A program made the position numbers and the translations under genes. Shown piece by piece: positions 26,626-38,976 of a stretch of DNA of 64,000 nucleotides. Under the pieces are notes generated by a model, which did no database searches, was not told where the DNA came from, and worked only from the letters and a program-made list of their open reading frames with translations. Positions within the stretch are counted from its first letter, which is position 1; each line of letters starts with the position of its first letter. Origin of the DNA: Zonotrichia leucophrys gambelii (taxonomy: Eukaryota; Chordata; Aves; Passeriformes; Passerellidae); assembly GCF_028769735.1 (NCBI RefSeq), contig NC_088179.1, forward strand, positions 11,933,950-11,997,949, in the 5' to 3' direction.

Positions 26626-29600
26626 TTGCAAAAAATCATTACCTGATCATGTAGATGGCACAGAATGTGTAGAAAGCTATGGAAAAATAAAAGGAATGAG
26701 GCTGTGGAGTGGAGTCACCAGGAATGATGTCTGTGCCCTGTGCTTCCAGCCCCTCACCTTCCAGGAGGGCATGGATAGAACAAGCTGCCCTGGCCATCCC
26801 TGGATGCAAACTGCCACCCTCACCTGCTGGGCTGATGTTCCAAATTAACATAACACACACATGCAGTAGAGTTAAATATTTTAGATCTGCACCTAAGTCC
26901 TTCAAGGCACAGAGGGAGGGGATAATTTGGCTCTGGTAGCAGAATATAACTGCCTGGGCAAGTTCCCCTGCCTTTTAAGGAGAAAGGACCATCCCCCAAA
27001 ACAGGGAAATGCTGATCAACAACTTTTGTATGTCATTATTTTTGTCTCAGAGTACTTTCCAACCTGTTGGGTTTTTTTTTTTTCCTTTTCTATGCTGAAA
27101 ACCAGGCCACTCCTCAGGAAGAAATAATAATGTTTCTGTTTGAGACAGAAAACACTTCAGGGAGTTATGTGGTTTTCTAGACGTACACAAACCGGAGCGT
27201 CTTCTGTCTGAGAATTTTCAAAATAAGCACCAGATTCCTCCTCCTCGCTGTGGATGCTTTACAGTGCCCAAGTGGCAACAGCTAGAAGGAAAAGTGGGTT
27301 ACTGTAATACATTTTCCTGAGCTTTCTAAACTCAGAGTCTGCAATGTTACCTTAAGACAGAATATAGCTTGTCTGCTGCAGTGACAGAAACATTGCTTTC
27401 AAGGTGTTCATTTAGAATATTGATCCCAAAAAACCGGCTCATGTTTAAAAGCCTTCTGACTGCAACCCTTTCAAAACACTTCAGTGAACTTATTATACTC
27501 CAACTTTGATCAGGTATGTTCCACATATTTGACACATTCATCAGGTACTGAATTTCCTGTATCAGGCAGTTTGAGGGCATGGTGCTGTGTATTTGCTACC
27601 TAAGGGCTAATTTTTTCACCACAGTAAAGGATCTGTGTCTCAAGTCTGTTTCTTCATCATTAATAGATATTCAGTAATTCTGCCACAGAGGCCACCTAAA
27701 CATTATGGGTTCATTGCTGTAGAAGCTGTTAAATGAACACCAGCAAAAATCCACAAGCAGATATTCTCCTGATTCTTTTACTGACATGGAAACTGAGGTG
27801 GAGTTTTTTGCACAGCCCCAGCATCGCTGAACCTGTGTGCTGACATGAGCAATAGAAAGAATGGATTGGGCAGGAATGCTGGGGATAAATGGATCTCTGA
27901 TACTGCCCCAAGTTTCCATCCAGCCCAGAGCTTCCTGGAAAGCTTCAGGAGAGAGAGAAGATCACAGTCTCAGCACACACCAGGCTGTGTTACAGAGAAG
28001 CGTCTGCTGCTCAATGGCAATGGAGAGATTCTTGGCTAGCAGGAGTTTTGTTCTACATTTACAAAGAGAGTTCTGATGCTGCAGTAGTAAGAAGGCAGGA
28101 GATTGAGGAAACTCAATCAATGGGATGGAATCCAGGTTATGCAATGATATCAGGGCATCCTGCCCACTTACACTTTGCACTCACCAGCGCCACAACCTCA
28201 GACACATCAGCCAAGCAGAACTTTTCTCTAAATGGACTTACTGCTCTTAAAAGTGTGAAACAAAACAACCCTGAAGGAGAAATGGAGCAACATAAGGCAT
28301 GAGATGTGATTGCAAACTTCACCTTGGAGGACATTATCCAGCTGTCACTTTCAGAGATATCGTCCCAAAAGATGAGCCTAGACTCAAAGGTGCTTTAACC
28401 TGGAAATTAAAGAATTGAGAGAAATTATTCCTCAAAGGAAACCACCCATGTAGTTAATTAGCAATGAGACTTTCCATGACAGGGTGCTTTTTTTCATAAT
28501 TTTACTTTCACTGAACTCAAATGAATTGTATATTAGGTTTTTAAAATGCTTTGAAATAAAGATTTTTTGACTTAATATAAGTAGGCATAAGAGAATGTAA
28601 AGGGGGTTAAAAGTTCAGAAACATACTTGACACAAATTATTGCATAAAATGTGTCAGTACATCCTCAAGGAGGAGAAAAGCAATGGTGGTTTATGAATCT
28701 TTAATGATTTTACTCCAGGACCAGCAAAGTCTTAATCAAAGTGGGATGCACACAGCCTGAGCAAATAAGGCATGAAGATTCAAAAATTCTTTCTGAATAC
28801 TAATGTGGTTTTATACTCGGACATTTAAGAAACTGAGATTAGAAAAATGTCCCAAGACCTCCAGACCATGTGTAAAAAATCATTATTCAGTTAGGCATTT
28901 TCAATTTTGTGTCTTAAATGTAAATATTAAGCTATTTACTGAAATTAAACTCTCTCCTAGCCTTTTTCTCAAGCAGACTCAGGAATGCTGAGTGTCTTTT
29001 GGCAAGCACACTCTGAGAAAGGTTTCTGAATATTCTCCTTAGCATCAGAAACTTTATGTTCTCTTCAGCAAAGAGCACAGCAGGCAATAGTAACACATGC
29101 AAAGAAATGTTGGAAGGTAAGGAAACTCCACCCTCCTGTCTCATGGCAGATTGCTAGATGTGAAAATGGTTAAGTACATCCTAGGAACAAGAAGAAAAAG
29201 CTAGAAGAAAAATACATGGCTATTTTGGTTTTGTGAAATGGGCTTTTTTAATACTTAATTTACTGTGTTTTCTAATCAATACTAAGGCATTTAACTGCAA
29301 ATGTGACCTAACAGTTAGTTAAGGCTTGTAGTTAATTAAGGCTACAGCAAGATTTTGATTTATCTCTGTTAAAATGGGCACTCTCCAACAATACCCAAGT
29401 GTGAGTGCTTCTGCACTCCTGGGCTTTGCTTTTCTGCTTTCGCTGTTATTACACACATATGTATGCACGCCTTGTCTAGACCTGAAATAGGAAGAAATAT
29501 GAAATCACATCCATTAGTAATGTCTTCATTGAAGGTTTGTAAAGCTCTCTGGAATAATTTTTTCCTATCAGAAGGAAAATGCTCCACCAGTTGTATGAGA

Positions 29601-32600
29601 ATTCAGTGATGGACAAGGATCACAAGTCAAACACCTCTTACTTTCAAGACACAAAGTCTGTGTAGAGAAAGATGAAGATATTTAACAGCAGGCATTGCAG
29701 ACCAGCCAACACCTGAATTTATTTTAATGAGTGAGAAGAGATTGATTTTAATGTGCCCAATGTAGAAATACTTTTACATAGTGTATGTTCCCTGCAAAAA
29801 TACACTTAATATTTTAATATTTAAAATATGTAGAGAGGAAAACCCCATGTTCCTGGGAAATGATAAGTTGGGATATTCCATTATTTTTAATGAGGAAAGT
29901 TTGTGCAGTTAATTTTTATAGGCTGAAGAAGTAGGTGGAAAATTCCTTATGAAAGAGGGGAGTGGTTATAGGACTTCACTATCAATAAGATTATCCAAAA
30001 TCTATTCACTGGTGAATGTGTGCCATATAAATCTGTGTAGAAGGCAGCAAGCAGAGAGAAAACTTAGTGAAGGTGTGATTACCAAGAAAATTAACAGGAT
30101 AAATATTCATTGATTCTTAAAATATAAGAAATGGATGTTTAGCCCTTTAATAAGATAACCAGAATTAGCTGTTTCCTCCTGTATGTACACTTAAATTACT
30201 TTTCCTTTGAGGAGGAAGGTTACCAGTTTCCTGCCACTAAACTAAAACTAATATGCAGCACTTTCTGCTGTTTAATACTATGAGGATTTTATCCTTCATC
30301 CAAATATATCCCAGAAAAATTTCAATGTAAATTCCTCAAATATGCATTTAGAACTGCTAGCAATCCATGCACTCTGCTTGTTCTTTTCTAGGTTTTTTTG
30401 AAGTGTTTGCTGAAAACCATTCCACTGTTGGGACAGTCAGAGCAGCTTGCTGTAGCTGAGGTAGCTGCAATGTGGAAAATGCAAGCCAGCCTTACCCAAG
30501 GAGATCTGGCTGTAAACAGAGTGTTCTGACATTTGGTGGTGGTATTTCCTTTTCTGGGTTTATGAAATAAATCTTAACAGTATGAAAATCATCAACACTC
30601 AAGAGAAAACTGGAAAATATTATGTTGTTGAACTTGCCTCGTGCTCCTGGAGGTGGCCCTTTCAAAACAGAGCTGAGCACCTCTGCCAGAGCTCAGTGCC
30701 AGCATTGGTGTTGCTCAGTTTGTCCATACACTGAGCTCAAGCTTTCCACCTCTGCTGAAATTTTTAAGTTCTTTTTAGGAAGAAACGACAGAAAAATCCT
30801 TAGTTATATGGACTATCTGAAACAACTTTTGAAAAAACAAACAAAAAAAAATCTAGGATAGCTTTCTAAAGACAGGTACTTCTGCTTGTAGAATTCCTAA
30901 GGGAAAAGGGTCCTGTCAGCTCAAATCAACAGCCTTTGACCTTTCCAGCTCTTCAAGGACACTGGGTTTGTGAGACACTGGTATTGATTGTGTCTAGCAA
31001 AAAAGGCACAGCAGCTTAGAGGCTTTCGGATCCCTTGTTTGATAAAAGAGCTGGGCACCAAATAAGTGATCCTGGAGTCAAGAACTGACTTCTGTCACTG
31101 CTCCCATTGGTTAGAGGAATGCCCAGGGGGACCCAAACATCAGCTCTGAGGCTTTACACCGACAGCTTTGGTGTATTTGCCAGGGCAGAGAATTGCTCTT
31201 GGCAATTATGTTGACAAATACTCAAAAAAATTAGATAATCTGATACTTTAAGTAGTAGCTGCCTTCTTTCCTTACCTTTATTGTATCTATTTTTTTTAAT
31301 CACTTTTTCTCCCTTAGCAATGCAGATGTTTTGAACTAATAAGACAAAGTGAATACATAGGACTACATAAACCCCCCAAATGGTAGCATCACATGCTCCT
31401 TGTAATTCCTGTTTCCAGATATATCAGCTCCTTGACTGCTCACTTTTAAAAGTTTTCGTAAGTATTTTCTCCAGATATGACAATTCTGCTCAAAATATCA
31501 GTAGAAAAAGCAAAAGAAAAGGTCAGTTTATTATCTATGGCTCTCTGTTGGAGGTTTTATTTTCTGTCACTACAGAAACACTGTGAGTTTAGATCTTAGA
31601 GTAGGTATCAATTATTAAAAAAGGTGTTGAAGAAAGCAAGCACAGTTTTTCATGACAAATGGCACCATCAGCAGAGTTCCATAATCCAGCATGCAGCATT
31701 TTCATTTTTCAGAGGACAAAGAGAGGAATGACTAATACATCAATTTCAGTGCTGTTCCCCTGCACTTTTTGAAAAGCACCTTGCTACCCAGGACCACCCT
31801 TAATTTACCATCTTTTGAAGACAGCAAATGTAATGAAAACATCCGTCTCTGGTTCCTGCTGGCCTGTAATATTAAACATCAAGGTAATAGTTATTCTCCA
31901 CCCACTCATCAATCATATCCTTATCCATGCATACAACCCTGCTCTTCTGACACGTTATTTAAACAACCTAAAATGGACACCTCTGCTTCAAGACATTTTC
32001 AGTGCTGCAGAGGTAGAAACTGGCTCTGAATTCTGTGAAGTCAAGATGTACAGTCTTTCTCTTTTGCTGAGCAAAATGGACACAAGCCTGTTCTTCTACT
32101 TGAGATTTTTTTTGAGTCCTTGCAAGATTGATAGCTTCCCAAAATGTCAATTCACAGAGAGTTAATCTTAGTGGCTATATGAAACCATATAACTGCCTCT
32201 GGCTAAAGTAGAAGTGATACACATCCAAACAATTGCTTTTGTAATAAAATACCAGAAGGTATCCTTTACACACCAATCCATCATCTATAATGTCCTATCA
32301 ATGTTGTTTTAGTATATGCCAATACACTTCAGGAGTTCCTGGGGTAAAAATAAAAGTAGAAAAGAGGGCTGGGGAGAAGACTAGGTCATTCTTTCCTGAT
32401 TTGAAGATTAAAAAGGAAATTCAAGTATTTGCAGACCACAGAACTTGGCACAAAAATCCATGCCTTGTTACGGACTCCTAGTTTTCAGTTTCAATAATGC
32501 TTTTAGCTTATATTTCTGGGGAAGGGGGAGTTTCCAAACTATAAATTTTGTTTTAATTGGCAATATGCTGCCTATATAAAACCCCAAACCACCTGAATGA

Positions 32601-32940
32601 AGATCTTTTAACCATACCACTAACATCCATATAAAACCTGAAACCTCCCTCACCCAGACTGTGGATTAGTTGGTCTAATAGAATACATCACCTTCACTAA
32701 GTCACTTTACCTTGTGTATCCCTCCAGATAATTCTGGTTAGAAACAAAAATGGTATTAGAGCCTGGTATATCACAACCTCCATCTGGGTCTCCACCTTCC
32801 CTTGGAGAAAAAACCCTGAGAGTTCAGGTAATTCCCCTGGCAAAACCAGCTTTGCCAGCCAAAGGGATACAGCAGAAGAAAGGTTTGTGAAGTCTCATTT
32901 GCAGTCACAAGTCCTCTCTCCCTTTACTCATCTGTTAATC
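26626..32940. other. Intergenic, no gene seen
   Basis: Unique-looking, mostly AT-rich sequence. I checked the open stretches at 27347-27580 (minus) and 28048-28302 (plus) and found no family resemblance or splice-consistent boundaries. Confidence 0.6.
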
Positions 32941-32990
32941 AATGATCCTGACAGGTCTTTTCCAACACAGTATATTCTATAGTCCTATGA
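32941..32990 (+). mobile_element. Severely 5'-truncated CR1 3' tail
   Basis: AATGATCCTGACAGGTCTTT followed by TCCAACACAGTATATTCTAT and AGTCCTATGA looks like the last ~50 bases of a CR1 element in sense orientation, ending in a decayed ATTCTATGAT-type repeat. It is the only plus-strand CR1 end seen. The short length limits confidence. Confidence 0.5.
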
Positions 32991-35900
32991 ACCTGAAAAT
33001 ATCATGTAGCCATAGACTCAGACAGCCTGAGTGCCAAGCTGTGTCTGATCTGGTTTCCCAGTCTCTCAGGATCTGTAAGATCTCCATATTTCATCTCCTC
33101 CGCAAGCAGCTCACTCCAGGGTGTGATCAGCATTTATGGAGACTGCAGGTTATTGCAAAACAAACCCTTTGTGCCACTACCCTTGCTGTGCTGCTACTGC
33201 AAGCCAGCTGCAATAAACACCAAAGCTGATATGTTGCTGAAATAACTGAACTTCATGCCATCAGAATAATGCACTTCTCAGCCTGCAATCTGTGTAGCAC
33301 AGCCTTTAACACGCAGGTGCTTTTAGATAATGCCACAACTTAAAATTGCAACCCTAGGAGGCCGCTTTCCTCAACACACCATTTAACTATGCAATACAGT
33401 TTGGCAAGAGAAGCAAGAAGAAAAGAAAAACAGGACTACACCCTACCAAACAACTTTGTCTTATTCTTCACATCATGTGTTGTTGGCCAAAGATGGCAAA
33501 AGGAATTTATAGCAATTGCAGATTAACCACAAACACAACCAAAGCCAGAGAGGATGCAGACTGACATACCACTAAATAGCCATAGTCTATAATACCTCTA
33601 AATTAGCTCATTCGTTTCAATCCATTGATTCTTATATTAGCAAACTGTTCACCTGCTCTGGCAGCGCCTGTTTCAGCTGCAGCTCGATGTTGCCCTCCTG
33701 TGGGCCGAACAAAGGGAGAGCCTTGAGCTCCTTCACACCTTCACCACAGCAAGTGAAATCCGGGCATTATTTGCTTCTTTCCAGCTGAGAACGAGCAAGC
33801 ACAGATGAGCTGAATTCCTGTGGATCTTGTAAATGCAACATTGTTCTCCAGATTTAATCACTTCTGGGCTACTTTTGGAACAAATCTGCTGCACAAGAAA
33901 TTGTTCCATAGGAATAAACATCTGCATCTTGCCAGATAAACCACAGTTTACAAGATGGTATTTATGCTGACTCTCTTCCAACCAAGAGGGGGGAAGAGAT
34001 ACATGAAGTTTGCTGGAACAAAAGCAACTCTTCAATTTCTTCAGCAGTTTTTAATGGTAGACCGATTTTTTTTTCCATCCTTTGCCTAAGAGTGGGAAGC
34101 TTCAGTCTTGAGGAACTCCAGACAAACCATTTTTACTTGAAATTTGATGAAGACCTCTCCCTTGCCTAGGCTGGGGTGAATTTGTCTGAAACAGCCTTTT
34201 TATAACAGAGTTTAGTCTTTGTCACTTGTGTGACTCTTCCCATGTTTTGTCACTTTGGGACTGCAGGTCCTCATTTCTGTGCCAGACTGAATTTGGGACC
34301 TATCTGCATTCTGAGCTGCGGCTGCATTGATTTGGGGATGGCATACAGGTAAGCTGGTCTCCAGCTAATCTTCCACTTCCTAAGGACAGGGTAAAGAAGC
34401 AAATTCCCCACCAGCAGGAGGTAGGAAACACTCCAAAAATCAGCAATTCACAGAGCACAGACACTACTTAAACACTGGGAAGCTAATATTTGATTTTTTC
34501 ATGCCAGAAGCAACAGCCAGGAGACAGGACAGGATTAGCTGGGCTATGTGAGAAAAGAGCATTCTCCTTTTCCTGTGCTTAATTCATGAGCAGTGAGAGC
34601 TATGAGGAACACAGGTTAATATAGCTTGTTTTGGTACTCACATTGGTAATTAACAATTCTCTCTGCAAAGCCCCAGCACTGTCACATCTGTCACTCCAAC
34701 AAAGTTGACTTCCCCAAGACTCCTCTAGGAGCAATGACAAGGAAAAGTTGTTTGAGGCAGCTGCAAGAAGAATCTAAGCTCCAATTCCTCTTACCAGAGC
34801 AGCAGCTCATGTCTGTGCCAGGGTCATTGAGCAGAGTTGGTCTCACTAATATATGATACTGATATTTACAGCCCTCAAGAACAAAACCACATCAAGCACA
34901 GAGTTTCAGGTTATTTAATTCCTCTGAAGATGCAAGCTGTGCATTGCAGTGCTCCAAACAAAAGAAGAGGGGTTCAATCTTTAGCAGCAGGACTTGACTC
35001 TACACACAGTTAACACAAAGCAATAAGCTGTGTAGTCCTGGATCATTGGTAAAATCCCCCTCTGAATCCAAAAATGCACTTTGTGGCTGGGTCTGACTGC
35101 TGCTACAGGCCAAACCAACATCTTCAATCCAAACAGAACCTCAAACGGAGGAAGCTGAGGTCAGACAGTTGTGGCTTGGGTTCATGTCTGCTTGCTACCA
35201 AGTCAAAGGCTTCCCTCTCAAAAACAGAGTGCTAATGATCAAGTGACAATCCAAATGCAAACAAGAAAAAAGCACCAAGACAACATCTGGAAGCAATACT
35301 GGTAGGAAGAGGACATGAAGACGTGGCCAAATGCTTCACTGCCAAAGAGGGGTGAAAAAAAAAAAGATATTTATGACAAGGGGCTTTTCCCTGCCTGTGT
35401 TCAAAGAACATCAACAGAGCATCTGTGCAGGATAAAAGATGAGGAGAGAAAGTACATACGTGGCGAGGAATGAGGAAAGTAGAAACTGCTAGAAAAGCAA
35501 CTCCAGGATAGCTAAGGCAAAAGAAGCCAATTAGCATGCAGTCAGTTGAGATCTACACAATAAATAGCATAATCAGCATTCATATACATCTGTCCAATAA
35601 AGCCTGAAGGAGCCACCATTTTCCCTTAACAATCTCCAAGTTTAAAGCAGAAATTACCATGCACTGGAAAGTCAAATTTCTGAAATCTTTCTTGCCACGA
35701 TCAATCCATCGATTAGGCATCAGCATAACACAAGGAGTCAAATTAAGAAAATCCCCTGGAAAATTTTACACTAGTGCTTAGGCTATAGTGACTGCTGACA
35801 CAATGAATGCAGATGAATTCCAGAGATGAGCCAGCAAAGAAAATACATTGAAACAGAAGGAAATTTTTAAAGCAAATCTGTGCATTTCCTGAAATGGTAA

Positions 35901-38616
35901 TTTTGTTGGATTTGGCTTCTGAGGAGGAGGAGGAGGGAGTAAAAAAAAAATTCAAAAGTTACTTTTCTCTCCTCTTCTGCAGCAGCTTTAACAGAAACAT
36001 TCCTCTTTATTCCCTGTCCAGTTCTTATACCCTCACACCTTCAGAGCAGATTTCCAAATACTAGGAGATAGAGATTCAGGACAAATATTTATTCTGTTCT
36101 GGGAGGGGGGAAGTGAGGAACAGCAAAACCCAGGTATGCTGTCGTATAAAAAGAGAGAGTGATGGATGGTGCCAAAAGCCCCCAAGGCCTGGTTTGCATT
36201 TCCCAGCTCCCAATGCCTCTCTGCAGGAGGCTGAGGCTGCCAGTGCTGTGGGGAGAGCCTGGCAGCAGCCAGGGCTCGTGGTCTCTGTCCTCAGGGATGA
36301 GCTTTGGCACAGCCTTCAAGCTGAGCTTCCCCCTCATGGCTGCCAACACAGGAGCCAACACCCATTAGTCAGGACATGGAAAAAGCTGCTGTCTGTACAA
36401 GCTGCTTTTAGAGGACCTGGTTCTGCAGCTGAAAGCACTTCTAACCTGCTGTTGAATTATACAATGGTGCAAGAGACAAATTTCCACTCCTGCTTGAGGT
36501 GAGTTTCACAGGCTTTATTCTTCCTCTGAATCACTTCAGCTCTGAAACAGTCTTCCAGTTAAAAAGCCATTTCTGAAAGCACTTCCATCCAAGTGACAAT
36601 TCAAATAAAATATACTACACACATTTATTTTTCCTTAATAGCATCTTCCTTGATGGATATACACTTTCCATACATCTACAAGATGAAACCTGACCAGAGA
36701 TGTGAAGAATTCCAAGGATGCAAGATCTGATGAGTAAGCAGCTGCTTTATTAGCAGCCATACAGCTCTTGATTTAGAGCCTCATTCACTCAGAGCTGAGG
36801 GACATCTTCTGTGCCTGATGCTATAAGTGTCAGTCAGGACTAAAAATGGCAGCAGGACATTTCTGTTGCTGCTTCCCAGGCTTGTCGCCCGAGCCCAGCG
36901 AAGCTGAACGGGTGATAGAGGGAGCAGATGCCCTGGCAGTGGCACAGCAGCCCCAAGTTTGCATCCACACCTCCTCCTGTGCTCCTGCAGCGAGCGTGGC
37001 TGTTGGGGAAAGCAGAGCCATAAAACAAAGAGGTTTCCCTGCACGCACCCACAGCCCAAAGCACAGACTGAACCCACTCCACATCTCCAGCGAAGGGACG
37101 AATGCTCTCCAGCACTGCTTCATCCTTTCACAACTATCTGGGACTGCCAGATCTGTATTGATCCCTGGCCAAGAATGACCTCTCAGGATAAACACAGCAT
37201 GACCTCTCCCGCTGACAGCCCAGCTGTGGTTGCAAAAGGCTGTGGGATAACCAGGGTGTGCAGCACCGCAGCAGCGAAGCAGGGCTGACACGTGGCACAA
37301 GAGCCACTCCATGCACCTTCCTCTTTCAGCACTCTGATTTCTCTGTGAAGAAAGTTGTCCTTTCCCCCTTGCCCCATCAGTCTGATTTAACCTGACTCAT
37401 TACTGCCAAGCACAGAAATCCCATGATAAATAAAGATACTTGCTGCGTTTTCCATTCTTATAGGAAAAAAGGTTCTTAACCCTTCCTGCGCTCCTTTAGT
37501 GCATTTAAAGGAGCAAAACATTAAGTAGCCACCAAACAAGATAAGGATTTTTTTTATGGATTAGTCTTTAAGGCCAGTTTAAGGATTCCCTTATTTTCCA
37601 GCTATTTTTTTAGAAAATGCTCTCCCCATATCTAGAAAGGAAATCCCACAGCATGAAAAGGCTCAAAACTGTAACTTTTCAGCTCACACAGATGACATCA
37701 ACAATCTCAAGTAAGAAAAAAATTGCTGTTGTATTTTCTACCCACCACACCCATAAAATCAAGAACCAATCCAGAAAATTCAAACCGGCATTACTCACAA
37801 AGAAATTGCCTTTTCTGATAATGACTTCCTTTGACAATAAAGTTACATTGAAACAACTGAACTTTGCCAACAGAGAACTTATGAGGTAATACAAAGATTT
37901 CACATTCTATTAGTCAGCAGCTCAAGATCTTTCATTCCAGAGCAGGTGAAGAAACTAAATTAACAATGAATACTCAGAAAATATAATAGCCCAAGCATTT
38001 TACAGGTTTAAGGTGTAAAATGTACACAATTTTTTCCTTTTTGTATTTTTCACAGAAGCCTACAAACCCCAATAATTGGTTAATGCACTCACTGAAGTAT
38101 ACAAAGTTTCCATTTCAATTTTTCTGACTTGACTGAGTAGAAAAATCCATCAAATTAGAACTGACGAAAATTGCTCTATTCACATGCCTCTTGTAAAGAG
38201 CTTCAAGACAGGGGTCTGTACATTTTTTTAACATAGCTTTAAGTTCTATATTATTTTTTTGACATGGCTTTGAAAATGTACAACTAAACGTGTATGTCAG
38301 AGGTCACCTGAAATATTTGAGTGTTTTGAAATTAAGACATTAAAAAAATTAGGATTTCAATATTTGGAACAGTCAATAATTTCAAAGAAACATGATGACA
38401 TTATACTTCTGGGAGGTAACAGTTATTTTCTCTTCTCCAAATAATTAGCAGAAAGGCTTGGTAAAGGCACCACACTCCTCCAGGTAACTTCATACTCACC
38501 ACCATACACCATATGGAAGTGGCACATTCAACCACCATCTAGGAACACACTAACCAAATAATTAGCCCCATCATGTATTAACACAACCTCTGTATATTAA
38601 CATTCAGATTTGCAAA
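32991..38616. other. Intergenic with GC-richer patches
   Basis: Two GC-richer patches (about 36,150-36,420 and 36,860-37,300) create several overlapping open frames on both strands, the usual result of low stop-codon density. A short GGA run lies near 35,925. No gene is supported. Confidence 0.6.
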
Positions 38617-38976
38617 AGCCCTCACCAAAGACAGACCACAGCAGTGAAACATGGCACAGGTCACCTGCTCCAAGAGCCACAAGCTCAGGATGAAGGGCTC
38701 GCCTGTGGGAGCTCAGAAACTGCTCTGTGTCCATCTCATCCCACTGGCTGCACAGACCACTCACAGAAAATCAGGAAACCTCATCTGTGCTCGTTCACAG
38801 AGCACAGCTCTGTAGAGCTCTGAAGAAGCAGTTTAAAAATTTACACTTCAAGAACTCTTGAGAATAAAGATCCCTTGTCTCTGTCTGCCTTGCTCCTGCC
38901 TCCATTGATGCACAAGCCATCGGCCACCCATGCTTGTTTTCTGTCCCTGGAAAGCTGACATCTGGCAAACACATGA
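38617..38976 (+). repeat. 360-bp near-identical direct repeat, copy 1
   Basis: This block, from AGCCCTCACCAAAGACAGAC to GGCAAACACATGA, recurs at 43378-43737 in the same orientation, 4761 bp away. I count three mismatches and no indels over 360 bp (about 99% identity), and the match stops abruptly at both ends. The segment contains AATAAAG and, on the minus strand, an open stretch without homology known to me. I cannot assign it to a named repeat family. It lacks clear TG...CA LTR ends. Confidence 0.93.

Noticed and set aside
36113..37377. Cluster of overlapping open frames on both strands
   Set aside because: Simultaneous open frames in several phases reflect low stop-codon density in GC-richer DNA, not a gene.
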